Assembly (NCBI RefSeq): GCF_963966145.1
Contig: NC_091053.1
Span: forward strand, 7,316,001 to 7,380,000
Origin: Tenebrio molitor
Taxonomy: Eukaryota; Arthropoda; Insecta; Coleoptera; Tenebrionidae
Direction: 5' to 3'
DNA: 64,000 nt
Shown here: in pieces, positions 32,748 through 47,700 of the stretch
Position numbering within the stretch: the stretch's first letter is position 1
Layout: the number at the start of each line of letters is the position of its first letter
Position numbers and translations under genes: made by a program
Notes under the pieces: model-generated
Databases searched by the model: none
The model's input: the letters and a program-made list of their open reading frames with translations, nothing else
What the model was told of the DNA's origin: nothing

Positions 32748-35700
32748 CTAGAAACGCGTCTTTCCACACGTGTTCATGTACAGTGATGGCGACTTGTACA
32801 ACGGAGGCGATTCCGACACAGGCGTGGGCACCATCCCCGAAGGAATCTCGTCATACAGAGGTTCGCACTGGGTGACAGATTTGATAGAGTCGATGTCTGG
32901 CGGTTCAGGAATAGAAGCTGCTCGATAACTTCCCGTAGACGGTGGATGGTCATACAGATACTCTCTAGGATCTGCAACACAACTTTACGAATTAGCGCCC
33001 ACATTAGTTTTCCTGGTATGAATGGGCTTTTAGCCGTCGCTGCCAAGCCTATTCAACACAGTTGCAAAACGAGAGTACGTGGGGTGGCAGTATTATACAT
33101 ATTTTTAAATGATAATAAAGTTGTCGAATGGGCATTTAAAATGTGGAAAGTTTCAACAGCACCTTACAGTTTCACTTCTGTGTTGAGGAGGTGGTAAAAT
33201 TGGACACTACGAGTATATTGTCTGATTACCTTTTCCGGAAAGAGACGGAAAGTTCATGCTGCACACGACGTGGGTTTCGAATCTTTGTCCTTCACTAGTA
33301 CTATTCTGATCTGTGGGACTTACGAATACTGGATTTTCAAACGTTGGAGGTTCTGCAACCAGATATACACGACAATTTAAAAACAATACCGAATAATTAT
33401 TCTACCTTCTTGTGACTGAATTTTACGATTTTTATAAATATTTCATCAATTAAAAATTATAGCGAAAAAATAGTTTATAATAAATGAAAAAAAAAATGTA
33501 ATTGACCCCGACGTGATTTGAACACGCAACCTTCTGATCTGGAGTCAGACGCGCTACCGTTGCGCCACGGAGTCAGTTGTATGTACGTTTCTTTACTTAG
33601 TATATCTTCGGCTCTATTTTGTAAACCTTGAAGTTGATACAAAGAAATGCATTTTATAAAATGAATAATTTACTTTCATTTGTTTACCAAAGTGATAAAT
33701 TGTGCAAACAATCACTATCGACAATTAACACGAGGAAAGCTTAATAAACTTATGTTAAATATAAAAAGTAGTTTGGCAAAAAGGTATCAGCGGAATGTTC
33801 AGATAATATCAATATCGGGTGACTTTTGATGATTGAGACCAATTTAATGGGTTGGCAATCCCGAATAATTGGTACAGTAGTGGAAAGCACGGAATTTCGG
33901 GCAGCAATTTATGTCATTTAAAAAAAATCAATGTAGTCTAAGCTTTATTGTCATAAATTTGACTGAACTTCAAAATAAACTGTCATAATTATGCACAAGC
34001 ACATTTCAGTATTTTCAGTTATTGATTTCCAAAGTTTAATAAAAGTTGAGTTTTCGAAAAATCACATCTAAGCACTTGCTACTTTTCAGGATTGATGAAT
34101 GCAATTTGTCAAAATGTCGTGGGCCTTTAAAACTGGCCCACTCATGCCAAAAAAGTCCCAATTTACACACAAACTCGTTAAATAAACTACGAGTATGTAC
34201 TATTTTCTACAAACACTAGTAAAAAATCAATTTTTTTTTCGACACTGTCAGAATTTGAGAATTTTCTCCTATGTGAACGGATTTTGATAAATGTCACAAC
34301 TGGTCAAAACGAAACGTCAAGCTAATTTTAAAGGTTTTAAGCGATTTGGAGCCTTTAAGGGGCTCGTCGAACAAAAAAACATTGTATTCAACTCGTTCGT
34401 GTGTAAATTGGGCCTTTTTGGCACTCGTGGGCCTTTAAAACGCTCGTTTCACTCGCGTTTTAAAATGGCGGGTGCCAAAAAAGGCCCAATTAACACAAAC
34501 TCGTCAAATAAACTACTATTTTAACACGGCGTACGTGAATTAAACATTTTTTTTTCCACTAATGTTAAAAGTAATGACAAGTCGTTTGTCACAATGACGT
34601 TTTGACAGAGCAGCACAGAAAGACCCACGAATCACGAATACCAGACTATAAGCTCTACCTAGCTACAATCGAGGGACGGTGTTGAAAACAGACAACACTC
34701 CATGACTCAATGCTCTTCTGCGTCCTGTTTGCAATTATATTTTTAACATAACCTCATTTCTTAAGTGTTTTTAAGGGTGTTTGTACTGTTTGTAGAAAAA
34801 ATAGTGTATGATATTCCTGTTAAAAGTGAATTTATTTTGTTCGAAGGGTTTCTCCACTCGCTACGCTCGTTCCGAAATCTTCCCTTCTCTCAAAATAAAA
34901 TCTTACTTTTAACACTTATATCATAAATAATTATTTTCTAATTTGCTGTTTGAACAAAGCTGTTAACGCATTCGTTTTGACTCTTTTCGATTTGGTAGAA
35001 CTTGACCTGTCTCGTGCGTCCTTGCAATCGCTCGCAGTATTACCTTGTGATCAGGATGATTTCTGTCCGGAAAACGTTCGGAAAAAACCCTCGCTGCCTC
35101 TGTGACGTTACGTCCACATTCTCCAACAATTATAATCATTTCGAGATAATCAGCGGGTGAATACATGCTTATGGGCACATTAAAACGTTTTGGCTTCACT
35201 CTATCAAATTTAATTTGACAGTGACATTTTTCAAAAAACCCAGGCACCCACCTTTAAAGAAGTTTTGCTTTTTTATTAAAACCTAGTAAAAGTACACACA
35301 CCTTGAGGGCGCCTGTCTCTGATTGGTTAGCTTTAAGTTGTCTTTTCTCGAATACCTTTCAAGCTAGATTTTATTTTCTTTACAATTACAAATCTTAATG
35401 CCGTCTTGAGTTTCCTCATTTTCCCTAGGGCGCAAGTTGCAAAAGACCCTGTATACATTAAATGTAATGTTTCAAGTACTATTCCGGACACGGAGTCTTG
35501 GCCACAACTGACATTTAACTGACAAATATGTGTGAACTGGCCTTTACTGAATATAACCCAACTTTTGACTCGATAATGCCATTTCCATGCCTTTTTGATG
35601 TCACAAGAAAAACTTCATAGTGATTTTTAATAATTGTCATTTATTAATGACACTAATGGTTGGTTTACATCATTTTTTTTAGAAATGTCTATAAAATGTT

Positions 35701-38700
35701 GGCCAAGATTTCGTGTCCGGAATAGTACCTACCTGTAACATTTTAAATTTATCTAGTGTTTAAGAACACGTGGGAGGACTGGGGCAATTATTTTGCTTTC
35801 CAAAAAAAATGTGGAATTCCCTATTCATTTTTGCCAAATTTTTAATAGTATATTGGGATATGTGTATTACATTCAGTAATTTCAAAACTATTCACATTTG
35901 TCAAAAACGCTGAAACAGGTCGATTTTTATTTCTCATGATGCTTATTTTAAGTTGCTTCACTTGTTCATGACGTCATCCAGTTTTGACTTATGACGTCAT
36001 CACCAGTTTTTTAAAATGACGACCCCCACTTTTTTCTTTTCTTTCTAATAGATCTTGCTACTAGCTAAACGATGAATGAAAAAAATTGGTACCTTACATA
36101 ACAAATTTTTTGAGAAAATCATAAATTTTACTTCAAAACATTTAATTTAATTTTTAATTTAAAAGTTTTAATTGAGCTCAAACAAAAACGACAGACATCT
36201 AAGGTTAACAATAAAATTTAATGTAAATGTTGAAATTGTCCCCCGCCAACCATTTGGAACTCATCGAAACTGTGTACACTGCGCTCAATTATGTAAGGGC
36301 TTAGGTATATCTTCCATTTCAGTGCGAATTCTCTGGCGTAAGTCTTTTACATTGTTTAGACTATTAAAAGAAATCTTCTATTTTAAATTAACCCATACAA
36401 AAGAACTTTTAGATTAAAAATTAAATTACATTTTTCAAGTAAAATTTGTCATTTTCTCAAAAAAATTGTTATGGAAGGTACCAATTTTTTTTTCATTTAT
36501 CGTTCAACCAGTGGCGGCTGGTACAGGAGGGGCAGATGGGCAATGCCCCCCCAAAACAAATTGTAAAATAAGGATAACAATAAATATAAAAATCGTTATA
36601 TAGTCTATTCAAATATTTAAATTGTAATAAGTTCGAATCGCCTTTGTAATGTGACAATGGGTGCATTTTGTATTTTGCGCGCTGCTCAGCGTCATTTGGA
36701 TCTTGCGTTACAAAAGCGCCTCGCAGCGTAGGCAAGCACTAGCTTGCCCCGCTTCGTTTATTTTTCCCTACGACGTACGACGCTTCTACAAGTTCTCCGA
36801 GAACATCATGTTAAAAAATCCCTATGACGCCGATGCCCATCTCTGTGGGCAAGAGCGACTTTGCCCACAGCGAATAAGAACACATAATTTACCGGGCTTC
36901 ATCGAACGTTGAATTGTTTTTAGCTCGATTGCATCCGAAGTTATGAATTTCAAATTTTAACGAGATTTCAACTGATTTGCAAGTTCGCAACACTTGTCGT
37001 CTAATTTTTAATCAAACGTGTGTTTAGTGCTTTTATATATTTTCTGCTTTCAAGTGTAGTTTTTACTAGCATTCTGCATTAATAGTAACATTAGGTTTCA
37101 GTCGTGCTCTACGCAGTCGTGCTATTTACGAATATTATCATGAATTTCGTTCAATCAATTAAAAATTTAAAAACCGCTGTTGGACTTGGATTTGAAGAGC
37201 GGAAAGAAATTAAACAGTTGGGTCCACCTCGTCCAAACCTGAAAATTTGATCAAGGGTAAAATTGTGGTAAGAAATTTTAACAGAGGTACAGTCTGTTTT
37301 TTAATCAAAGAACCACAACACCGCAATTTACACCTAAAATAGAGCTGACAACATTGTACACTTTTGACCTAGGGTGAAAAATCTCATCATATAGAAATTG
37401 AGGTTATTAGAGATATTAGAAGCGCAGCATGTTAATAAAGTTAACAATAACTAATAACAACTAATTTGAGAGTTTAATAAATGTCTTACTTTGCGAGGCA
37501 TTTTTAATAACACGTTCAAATTTTAGATGCGAGTTTGCGTACTTTCAAGGACATTAAAAATGAAAGGCGTTGGCGTTGGCTTATAGTCAATAGATATCAT
37601 TAAATTTCCTAAATTTAGTAAAATTTTATATTTGCAAACCTAAATCAACAGGTCGTGGTTCTTTGATTAAAAAACAAACTATATGTACAATAATGCTAGT
37701 TGGTTATGTGCTTGCCATGTAAGTAATTCATTTTATTGTTTCGTGTGTTTGGTAATGGGATCCGCTGATTGCGATCCTGCCTGGGTTCAGACCGGTGTTA
37801 CAGATTTAAAACATTTGGGCCAAAAAGTTAAAAAGCATGCAATAAGCCAAAAACATTTATTTTATTCAGTCGAGTTTGGAATTTTGGGCAACACGGACCT
37901 CCGTAACCAGCTGAGTGGGGTATATCGCCCCGAAATTCAAAAACAATGAAAAAGTGAAACAAAATCGATATATTTTAAGAAAACTTATTGATGCGATAAA
38001 ATTTTGCGGGGCATTTGAGTTAGCGTTACGTGGACATGATGAAGGGATTGAGAGCAATAACCCAGGCATTTTTCGAGGTTTGATAAATTTAATTGCCGAT
38101 GTTATCGATATTTTAAAATTACACATAGATCAATCTAAAAACACCGTGTTCACTGGCACTGACATGGATATAGACAGCAATAAAAAAGTATTGGGTACAA
38201 TCCGAATTGATCCAAGTGTGCCCTCCCTTTCAATTTGGTCACGAGCCGCCACTGCGTTCAACTAATACAAAGGTCTTTCAGAAAGAGGAGAAAAAAAATA
38301 AGGGTTGTCTTTTAAAAAAATTGGTGATGACGTCATAGCTCAAAAATGAATGACGTTACGAACAAGTGAAGTAACCTCAAATAAGCACTATAATACTATG
38401 AGAAATAAAAATTGACCTGTTTCAGCGTTTTTGACAAATATCATTAGTTTTGAAATTACTGAATATTCCATAAGTAGTTTCCACACTGTATAACAGAATC
38501 GAGGAAGAGTTTGAAAAATCTAGACGAAGTCTGGGGGTGGCTAGGGCAGAATAGTGGCGTAACAACAATATTAAGTCATCTACTTCCTCCTATGCCCTGA
38601 TTCACGTTATGAAAACTGAAATTTGTCTCGTTAAAGACACTAGAAATAAACATGGGAATCCTACTTTTCGCGTGGACACCCAGTATGTTAAAATTATATT

Positions 38701-41700
38701 AAAAAATACGTTGGATTAATCAAGTTATTCTTTTAAGTTTCGTAGTCACTATCAGTCTTCTACTGTGCCATAAAACTTTAAGACTTTAACCACAATATTT
38801 AGTTCCCAGGCAGGTGTTGTTGACTGTTTACAACAATTTGCAAGAACATATTGTTTTATTCTGTGAACATATCCTTTAGAGAAACTTGAAGAGAATTGTT
38901 CAAGTTATTATGAAATAAATAAAACTATTAAGACATAAACATAACCGCACTGATTTTATAATACGTACTCTCGTGTCAATAATAAATACTCCCTAGAATT
39001 CGAACTTTTAGGGAAATCACGTTTTTCATGTTGTGTGTAACTAGAATTTTCAAAAGTAGAGGTATTTTCATATTTGGTGGCGGAAACAAAAGACTGAGAA
39101 ATGTCACAAAAATGTATTGTCAGTGTCAAATTTGTCATAAACGCCGTAAAAAGGAATGTCGAGGTAAATTTAAACTTTCGCTAAATTGATTGAAAAAATA
39201 AATTCTAAGGAAACCAATTTTTGTCAGTGGTTCAAAAGGAAAAGTTATTCTCATATAATCAAACGTATTACAAATTTTGTCTCTAGTTCGACGATGAATA
39301 ACTTTCTTATTGCCAGTTTGCTGCATTTCTGTCGAAATCACGAATGTCTTTGAGAAATTTGACACTGACAATACAAATTTGTGACATTTCTCAGTCTTTT
39401 ATTTCCGTCATCAAATATGAATATATCTCTAATTTTGAATGCTTAAGGTAGGTTACTATGAATTGAGAGATTAAGTCCAACTAAATATGCCGCCAGAAAC
39501 CAAAATTGATTGTGCAACAAAAAACATCTATTACTTAGCGAGAAATAGAGCCATATGCCATATGCAACTGTGTCAAGGAATTCGCTGCCTTAGAGTTACG
39601 ATATTTTTTGTTTGTCACCAGAAACAACATAGCCTCCAACCTAAACAAATTTATGGCAACCTAGTAACGAGTATCCTTAAATCATCGGGAGTAATATCTG
39701 TTCACGTTGGAATGAACATCAGTGGTGCAAATGACCTGACCTGTTACTATGACAACTCATATGAAAGTTAATGCCAAATGTGTGCGATCTGCACCACTGA
39801 TGCTCAATCCAACGTGAACAGGATATAATTTATTTTTGACAAGATTATAGGAGTCCAATTTGTAATGTTTAGAATAGGTACGTTACACTTACAAGATTAA
39901 ATTATACATTTATTAATAATTTAGCTGCTGGCACGCTTCTGGTAAATACAAGACAAAGTGTCGTTATTCAGGGTTATTATTATAAGTGATTGTAGTCCAA
40001 AGTTGGCGTGAAAACTGATTGTAAAATTTGTAGTTGCCGCCCCATATGAAAATGATCAAAATTATGTGAATAAGTGATTACCTACAACTTACAACAAGAT
40101 TTCAGTCGATGCTGCCAGTCGTTGAAAAAATATGACCACACTGTATAATAAAGTCAATATGATAAATTAGTGATTGAAGATTTTTTTAGTTTTACACAAC
40201 AGATTAGGTCAGCTTGGGTCAAGTTAAGTCAAATCTTCAACTGTTGAAGAACTTCAATAGAAGCCGTTAGAAGATTTGATTTAGGGTAGTTTGTTGTTTG
40301 CAGTTGGCAGTTCGTAATAAATTAATAATGTTGTTTCGTGACGTCATTATTTCAAAATGTTGTTGTAAGTTTCGTGTTTAGTCTGTCGGTTAATTTGTGT
40401 GTAAACAATTTCGTTGAAAAAGAAAGATTTTAATGTGTCGATTTAATGTCAAACAAGCCATTTTAGAGATAGCACTGAGTAAGTGAGGTTAAGCCTATCT
40501 CCTACACTATTTTATTTACAATGAAATGCATTCTATTCTCATTTGTTCTTTTCAATTCGCTATTACCAAACAAAATAAGATGTTGGGCAAATTGTTTTCA
40601 GTGTCAGTTTAAATTTAACAAATTAAAAGAAGTTAAGAACAAAAAAGGTGGCAAAAGAAATAATCCTGTAATAGTTTGTCCGGTGTCACTGTGAAAATTA
40701 GAATTTTTTATTCAGTAAAAACACTGAAAGGGTTAAATAAATTTTAGTACAAGTTGAAGACTTGCAAGCAACACTGTATTGATGGTTGCCTGAACCACTG
40801 TATTTTTATTACACTTTTTATTTACATAAAATGTAAATATCTAATTCAGAATATTAATGCATACAAATCTTTTGTCTTTGTGATATTTTAACATACTTAA
40901 CACCTTACCTGGTAAAGGAGTGTGAAAAATGCTGTGAGTGTACACGGCTACCGTGGAAACCCCTTTACTCCCGCCTCCCTTACTCTTGTTTGTCGTTTTA
41001 CTCCTCTTGAAATGATGAGCAGCCACGATAACAACAGCCAAGATAATAATCCCGACGGAAATAGCCGTGGCAGCACTGGCCCCGTTCACCAAATCATTCT
41101 TATAAACCTCCGGATATCCTCTTTGTCCATCATCACCTAAATAATTTTCTTCACCGGCACTCGTACTGACCTCTTTTTCTTTCACTTTCGCTTTTGAAGA
41201 TTTCACAATTTGAGCTGGTCCCACAGTCGTCAAGACGTACCTTCGGCCATCCCTGTCACCACCAGACATGTAATTATCGATTGCCATCTGATTGACCGCT
41301 AGATTATCTTCATGGTCCGCCTCCGAAAAGGGTGTTTCCGTCGTTTCGAAAACTGGAGTGGTCGAGATGAAGTTGTTGTCAATTTCGAACTTGCCGTTGT
41401 TCTTGAACGGGATCGAATTGGACTTGAAGATTTTGATCGTGTGGGGTTTTGTTGATTTTTTTGTTGGGCGAGGTGAAGAAAGGGTGGTGAAGGTTGCTTC
41501 ACATTCGCCCGTGATGGGGTCACATGCGGTCGGTGAGTCGCAGTTGCATCTTGTTTGACAGTTTAGGCCGTAGAAGCCGTAGGGGCACGGCGATTGACAC
41601 CTTAACAGAAATCAGTAACATGTAACAGCATAATTACGAGAGAGGAATGTACATAGCCGTGTTACAAATACAAATGTTCACGAATTAAGTAGGAAAAAGT

Positions 41701-44700
41701 TGTTGAATGGTTTAAATAATTTCAACAAAAGTTGGGGAAGCTAAAGAATGTTCGTAACTATTTTGTGCAGCCAGTCGCTTATAACAAAAATAGCAGACGT
41801 CTAGTGTTGCAAAATCAATATTATCTCCGGCAATAAATAACATCTCAAATAAGTTTTGTGTGACAGTTAATACAAGGTTTTTTGTAATAATGGTTGCCTC
41901 TATCATGTTTTTATGTTGTCTAGCAAACTAATATCCTTTTATCAAAATTACATACCTTGCAGTTTTTATTTCTTTTTGTTAAACTATTTTGTTATTCACA
42001 AGACTACCTACGTTATTAAATTTGTTTAGTTACGTGATGAATTTAGAAAATGCAGTTCTCTGACTTCGTGTTTTTAAACGCTTTTCTCTGTTCCGGCTCA
42101 TTGTTGGGATTAAAATCTTCGTCATAATTTTCTGGCAAAATGCTCTCCTTTTATCAAAGTTGCATGAGGTAGGTTATTCCTTTTCTCTATTGATTTGTTT
42201 TTGTTGTTTATGGCAAATTTCTGTATCCGTAGGAATGTTGTTGAAAACTATTCAGTTTTTTGCTAAATGAATAAATGTACCTATAGAAAACAGATGTTGT
42301 TTTTATCATCATTTTTATTTGTTTAGGAAAAACGTTGAGCTATTATTCAAAATGTGTGTAGGGTCTTAAAATGCAAAGAAATATTTTTGTTGTAATTTTT
42401 TTTTAAATATTTTGGTAACAGTATTAGGGAATTTATGGCTTGTGTGTCACAGTAACTTTCTTCCTAACACCATCCTGTAAACGTCTGTGGGGCTTCTATT
42501 GATGCCTGTGAAAGTAATTAGGTAACTAAATTGGTATGAAAATTGCCCATTCTTCTCTAATTACAAGAAAAAGTCAGTGTCTTTTTTGATGAATCAAGCA
42601 TTAATAGCTATTTATGCACCAAGGGCGTTACAACGATGATTACGCCCGAAGAACGATGAATCCAGCTCGAGGGCTTTAGCCCGAGAGATGGATATCGTTC
42701 GATGGGCGTAATCATTCGGTGACGTTGTGGTGCATACAAGATTATATTTTTCACTATACGTGTTCTTAAAAAAAAAAAATTGGCATCTTTGCAATTATGA
42801 ATTGATGAGGGCGTTATGAATTCATTACGCCCGCTTATTCTTATTACGCCCTGTTATTATGCCCCGGTTGTTATGGACATGTTTACGTATTTCGTATCCT
42901 AGGAGTTATCATGCAATTATACTCAAGTGAAAAATAATAGTATATTATGATACGAGTCTTATAAGAAGCATTTTATCGCACGCACGGTTTTAGAGCACGA
43001 CGAGCGTAGCGGGGAGTGCCCTAAAGGAGTAAGTGCGATAAAATGCCTTATAAACGAGATGTCATACAGTATTTTTTCTACTTTGCCACTTTTTCAATGA
43101 AAAAAATAATTTGAAAGTCTGGGGAATTTATCGCCAGTAGGCAACATATTTTAAAAGCGGCTATGAAAATATTTAATTTAAAACGTCATTATTCATTATT
43201 TTGTGAAATTTGTTTTTAGTATTATTATTATATCACGCCTTTTTCTATTACGATACGCAAAACAGTATCGTAATAGCATCAGTACGAACGCAAAGTAGAA
43301 AAAAGTATTTTTCATTTAGAGGAAGTAACAAAAATATGTAGCGGAAAGTGGGATAAAAATTAAGATAAAACCACAGAGAAGGAAGAAGAGATGCAATAGA
43401 TTTAAAAAATAAAAATGTGTTGAGAAGAAAGAAAGAAATCTGTCACAGGTGAAAAGGGAGATGTTTTTGAGTTGAAGATGATGATAGGATTAATGTGAAA
43501 GTCAAGTGCTGGAAACTAGTAAAATTGATTCACCTTAAAGGGTAAAATTAAAGAATATGTAGAAAAGCAGAAGGAAATAATAAAAATAAATAAGAAAAGA
43601 AGTTTAAAAAATGAAGATGTATCACATGTGGAAATCTACCTAGAAGCGACAGAAGGTACTTGCTTAATGGTCAATTGGTTGATAAAGAGATGACAACAAA
43701 AGTGTTATATATCAAAGATTGAAGAATCAGAGGAATCACGTGTTTCAATGAAAATGAGACAACAAATAAGTAGGTATATCAAGTAATTGAAAAGTGTTGC
43801 ATTAAAACGAAAGACAAAACTAATCAGTAGTGGTGTAAGAACACGACAGCATTTTGACAGTTTCAACTACACAAAGGACAAGCGTTTCATCTTTACAAAT
43901 TAAAATTTTGAGCTCTGTTTCTATTTTTGTTTTCAAAATCATAGCCTTAACATCTACGAGTACATGCAAATAAAATTTACATATTCGTTCTGGGGAAAGT
44001 TTGCGAAGAGAATGAGTTTTTTTAGAGGAAGATGTGTCTTCAGACGTAGATGCACCAGGGTCAATTATCTTGTCATATTTTTTTTGCTTTATTTTCTTCA
44101 CTGTGCCGCGTGCGGTAAAATATGAGGTAAGGTGAGTCATGACCTGTCTGAAATGCGTGGGATAAATAAGATATGTATATCGCACCGTCCTAAATAAAAC
44201 TATAAAAAAAATGTAACCGTTTTTCTGCTCCAGTTTTGGACAGTTACTGGTTGAAAAATTTGCATTTTAAAATAATTAAGTGTATTTTTTGGCACGCTAG
44301 TTATCATATGACTTATTTATATTCGTAAATTTGAAAGCAGAACAATAATTCTTCAGCTTTTGTAAAATAATTTAAAATTGAATTGATTGCTTGGACCAGT
44401 TTTCCATAAGAAAAAAGAAAAAGATGCAAAACTTAGAATACAAAAAGAAGCAAAAACAAATTATTATAGGTTAATTGAAAGTGGAAATAAATAAATGTAA
44501 AAAAAAAAACAGAAACTGTTGACATGGATAAATAGTAGATAGGTACTTCATGATCTAATAGTTATTTACATTAAGTAGAATAGGTAAGATAGGGATATTT
44601 TACTGCGCAAAAATTAGGTTTCAGACTCGAGGCGAAGCTGAGTGCCTGATTAATTTGAGCGCTTTAAAATACCTCCATTCGACAATTTACCGGGTGTTAT

Positions 44701-47700
44701 GGAAGTCCACTTAATAAATTTAACCACCAATAGGACACATTAAAATTAACATTGTTTTCTTTATCATTTTTTCCGCAAATTCATCAAAACAGAGTTAAAA
44801 TTAAATATAATTTGAACCCTAAGATTCATACCCGCTCATGTGTTTACACGTCCATTGATAACGAAGTACGAAAAAAAATTACTCGATTAAAATACTTGAA
44901 TGAAAAACAGTAAAAACTGTTAGTATTAGAACAGCGATTGTTTTTTTTTTTCAAAAAAAACTAGTTTTTATCGTAGAAAAACATTTTCACTCCCTTTTTC
45001 GTTTCAATTGATGATTATCCCACGAGCGGAGTGTCAAATTAGGGATTAGAGAAATGTAAAAAAGATTATTCGATTAATAAAAAATTAATATGTATACCCT
45101 AAAAAAATACTCCCTTATTTATCGGTGGATTTTAATTATTTATACACCAAATGAAATGGTTGTGAATGCTTGGTTTACATTAATTTTTTTTTTTTGAAGT
45201 GCCAAAAAATGAAGACCTAAGTATTTTGTCCCCAATGAAGTGCCAAAAAAATGAAGACCAAAGTATTTTGTCCCCAGTGGCGGAAAAAAAATTTCGTCCA
45301 CAACTGTCATTCCACTCACTTACGAGTATGCTGTAAAGCAGCCTTTAGGAACAAACTTCAAATGTTGACATTTTTCCATCAAATTGTGTCTATGTTCTTA
45401 TGGGTGACAGTAATAAATTTCAAATTTTAATTTGCAAACGTCAATCATAATGACAGTAAAGGTTAAACTACACCCAATTTTTGTGAAATGACAGGAAAAG
45501 AGTGGACGAAATTTTTTGGCCGGAATAGTACAGTTCTATTCAGAAAAAAAGCATACAAGTAGTGAGCCCAATTTTGGCTAAATTGTCATATTGTAAACCT
45601 ATCTTTTAATTGTTGTTACTTAGAAACCCGAACCTAAACATCTGCTGATAGCTGGATTTTATCGATGTATTTTTCAAAAGTGTAATTTTTTTGTCTTATT
45701 TTAGGCAAGCATTACCCAATACTACAAACACAATTCAAACTGTTATTCATAAATTTATAGAAAAAGGCAACTCTTAGCAATTTAACAACTACAATTTAAA
45801 GATTTATAGAGTTTATAAAAGCAATTTTCACACATTTGACATACAAAATGTCAGTAATACGTTTTCTTGGAAACGATTAAATTAATTGTCCCATTTACAG
45901 TAGCCCTTAATACGTGTACGCCTTTTTTAAATAGAAGTGTACATAATTATTCCTTAATAAAAAACTTCCAGGTTTGTAAGTTTATGCGCAATTCTAATAT
46001 TATTTTTCCAATTACACATTCTGCCAATGAATCTGTCCACGTAGCTCTTAGTTGGGATCATTTCAAGCAAAATTAAACAAAATTATCCTATCAGAAATGT
46101 GGTTATAACCTAACCTAAAAATTTGACGTCGCTGATGTAATAAACGTCTTGCTCAAACTTTCAATAGCTTGTTTTACATTATGTTGAAAAGAGATAGCAA
46201 TACAACAGTTGTTCTGCTTATTATCTATGTCCGAAAACTTTTTCCCTGCATACTTAATGACTTACCGACTTCCCGTCCACCCTGCAGGACACACGCATTC
46301 TCCTGTAACCGGATCGCAGGACTCGCAGGCACACCTCTTCTCGCAGTTTTCGCCCCACTCTGCAGCATCACAAGCTAACAAACCAAATCAATTTCGTATT
46401 TCGCGAAAAACTCAACGTTATCTACCTGCATCACACAGCTCCCCCTTGTAACCCGGAAAACACGAGCATGTTCCTGCTACGCACGTGCCATTAACGCAAT
46501 CTGGACAAACAGGTGTGCACTTGCCGCTATCTTCGACGTACCCGGAACAGCATTTGTCAATGAGATCGGCGACTTCTTTTTCCTGAAACCAAAACAATTC
46601 CTGATTAGTCGGAATCAGTTGAAATTTCGTAAGTTTTCAGGTGTTGCGACACGGCGAAAGAGTCATCCCAAGCGGATGTCGTTTTGTTCACGATTATTCA
46701 ATTAATTATGTTGTTCGAAGGGGGCGTGGGCAACAAAACATAATTAAGACCATTTGGTCGAAACGCCCCGGAGAGATCCCGGATCGATACCACGACTAGG
46801 AAGATATCAGTTTCCGGTTAGGGGGGACAAGGATTTTTGCCTGATCGGTGGGCACTCCTATTCGCAATTTATAGATATTTATTAACGTAACGGTTCTTGT
46901 TACAATAGAGTATTGACGTCCGCTTTCGCGGAACATAGTCTACCAAAGCAGTTTTTAATTTGTCCATTGAGTACAAGTGTTGCATGTTCGTAACACTCTT
47001 TGAAGTTGCTGCCTCCGACATATGTATTTTAAAAATATGACAAAAGCATACACAATGGCTCAGACTTCTTAGGAGTAAATGCAAAGATGCAGAGAAAAAA
47101 GAATAACAACAATGTTACATACATAACAATAAATTGTTTAAAAGTGATTTCTTTTGGATTCTCTTCGTGTTTGCGGTTGTGCTAGCGACCTGTCGCCATT
47201 TCTTATCTCAACATTACCCAACTCTTGATATCCCCGTTTAGCGTGGGTAAATTGGTCAATAAAACAGTACAGCAGTGACGTGATTTAAAATAATTTGGTT
47301 AAGTAGATGGAGGCCGTTGCATAAGACGATGGACGGCTAACACACATGTACTACTACGTTTCGGTCTAGTAACCTCTGGTGAAAGCATGATTATATCCGG
47401 CGATAAAAGAATTTAATTCGAAAGATGCTGATTTATCTTGAGGGGTTGTCGAGTCGAGAGAATTTTATTAGGTTAGGTGTTTAGGAAGTAAATTGGGAGT
47501 AACGAAGGGTGACGGTGATGATGACAATTAGTTGGAGAATAATTTATTACTTCCTAGAAATGGGGAGGAGGAAATTTGTCAGAGATTAAGGTTCGTTTGA
47601 GTTAATTAGTTCAAGGAGGAAAGAGTGTTGTCCAGGAAAAATATTTGAGAGGACGAATGAGGCGTGGAAGGGTCTGCATGTAAAGTCTTTTAAATTGGCT

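Noticed and set aside
36172..36417. 81-codon plus-strand frame
   Set aside because: It lies between the arms of the foldback element and has no coding features.
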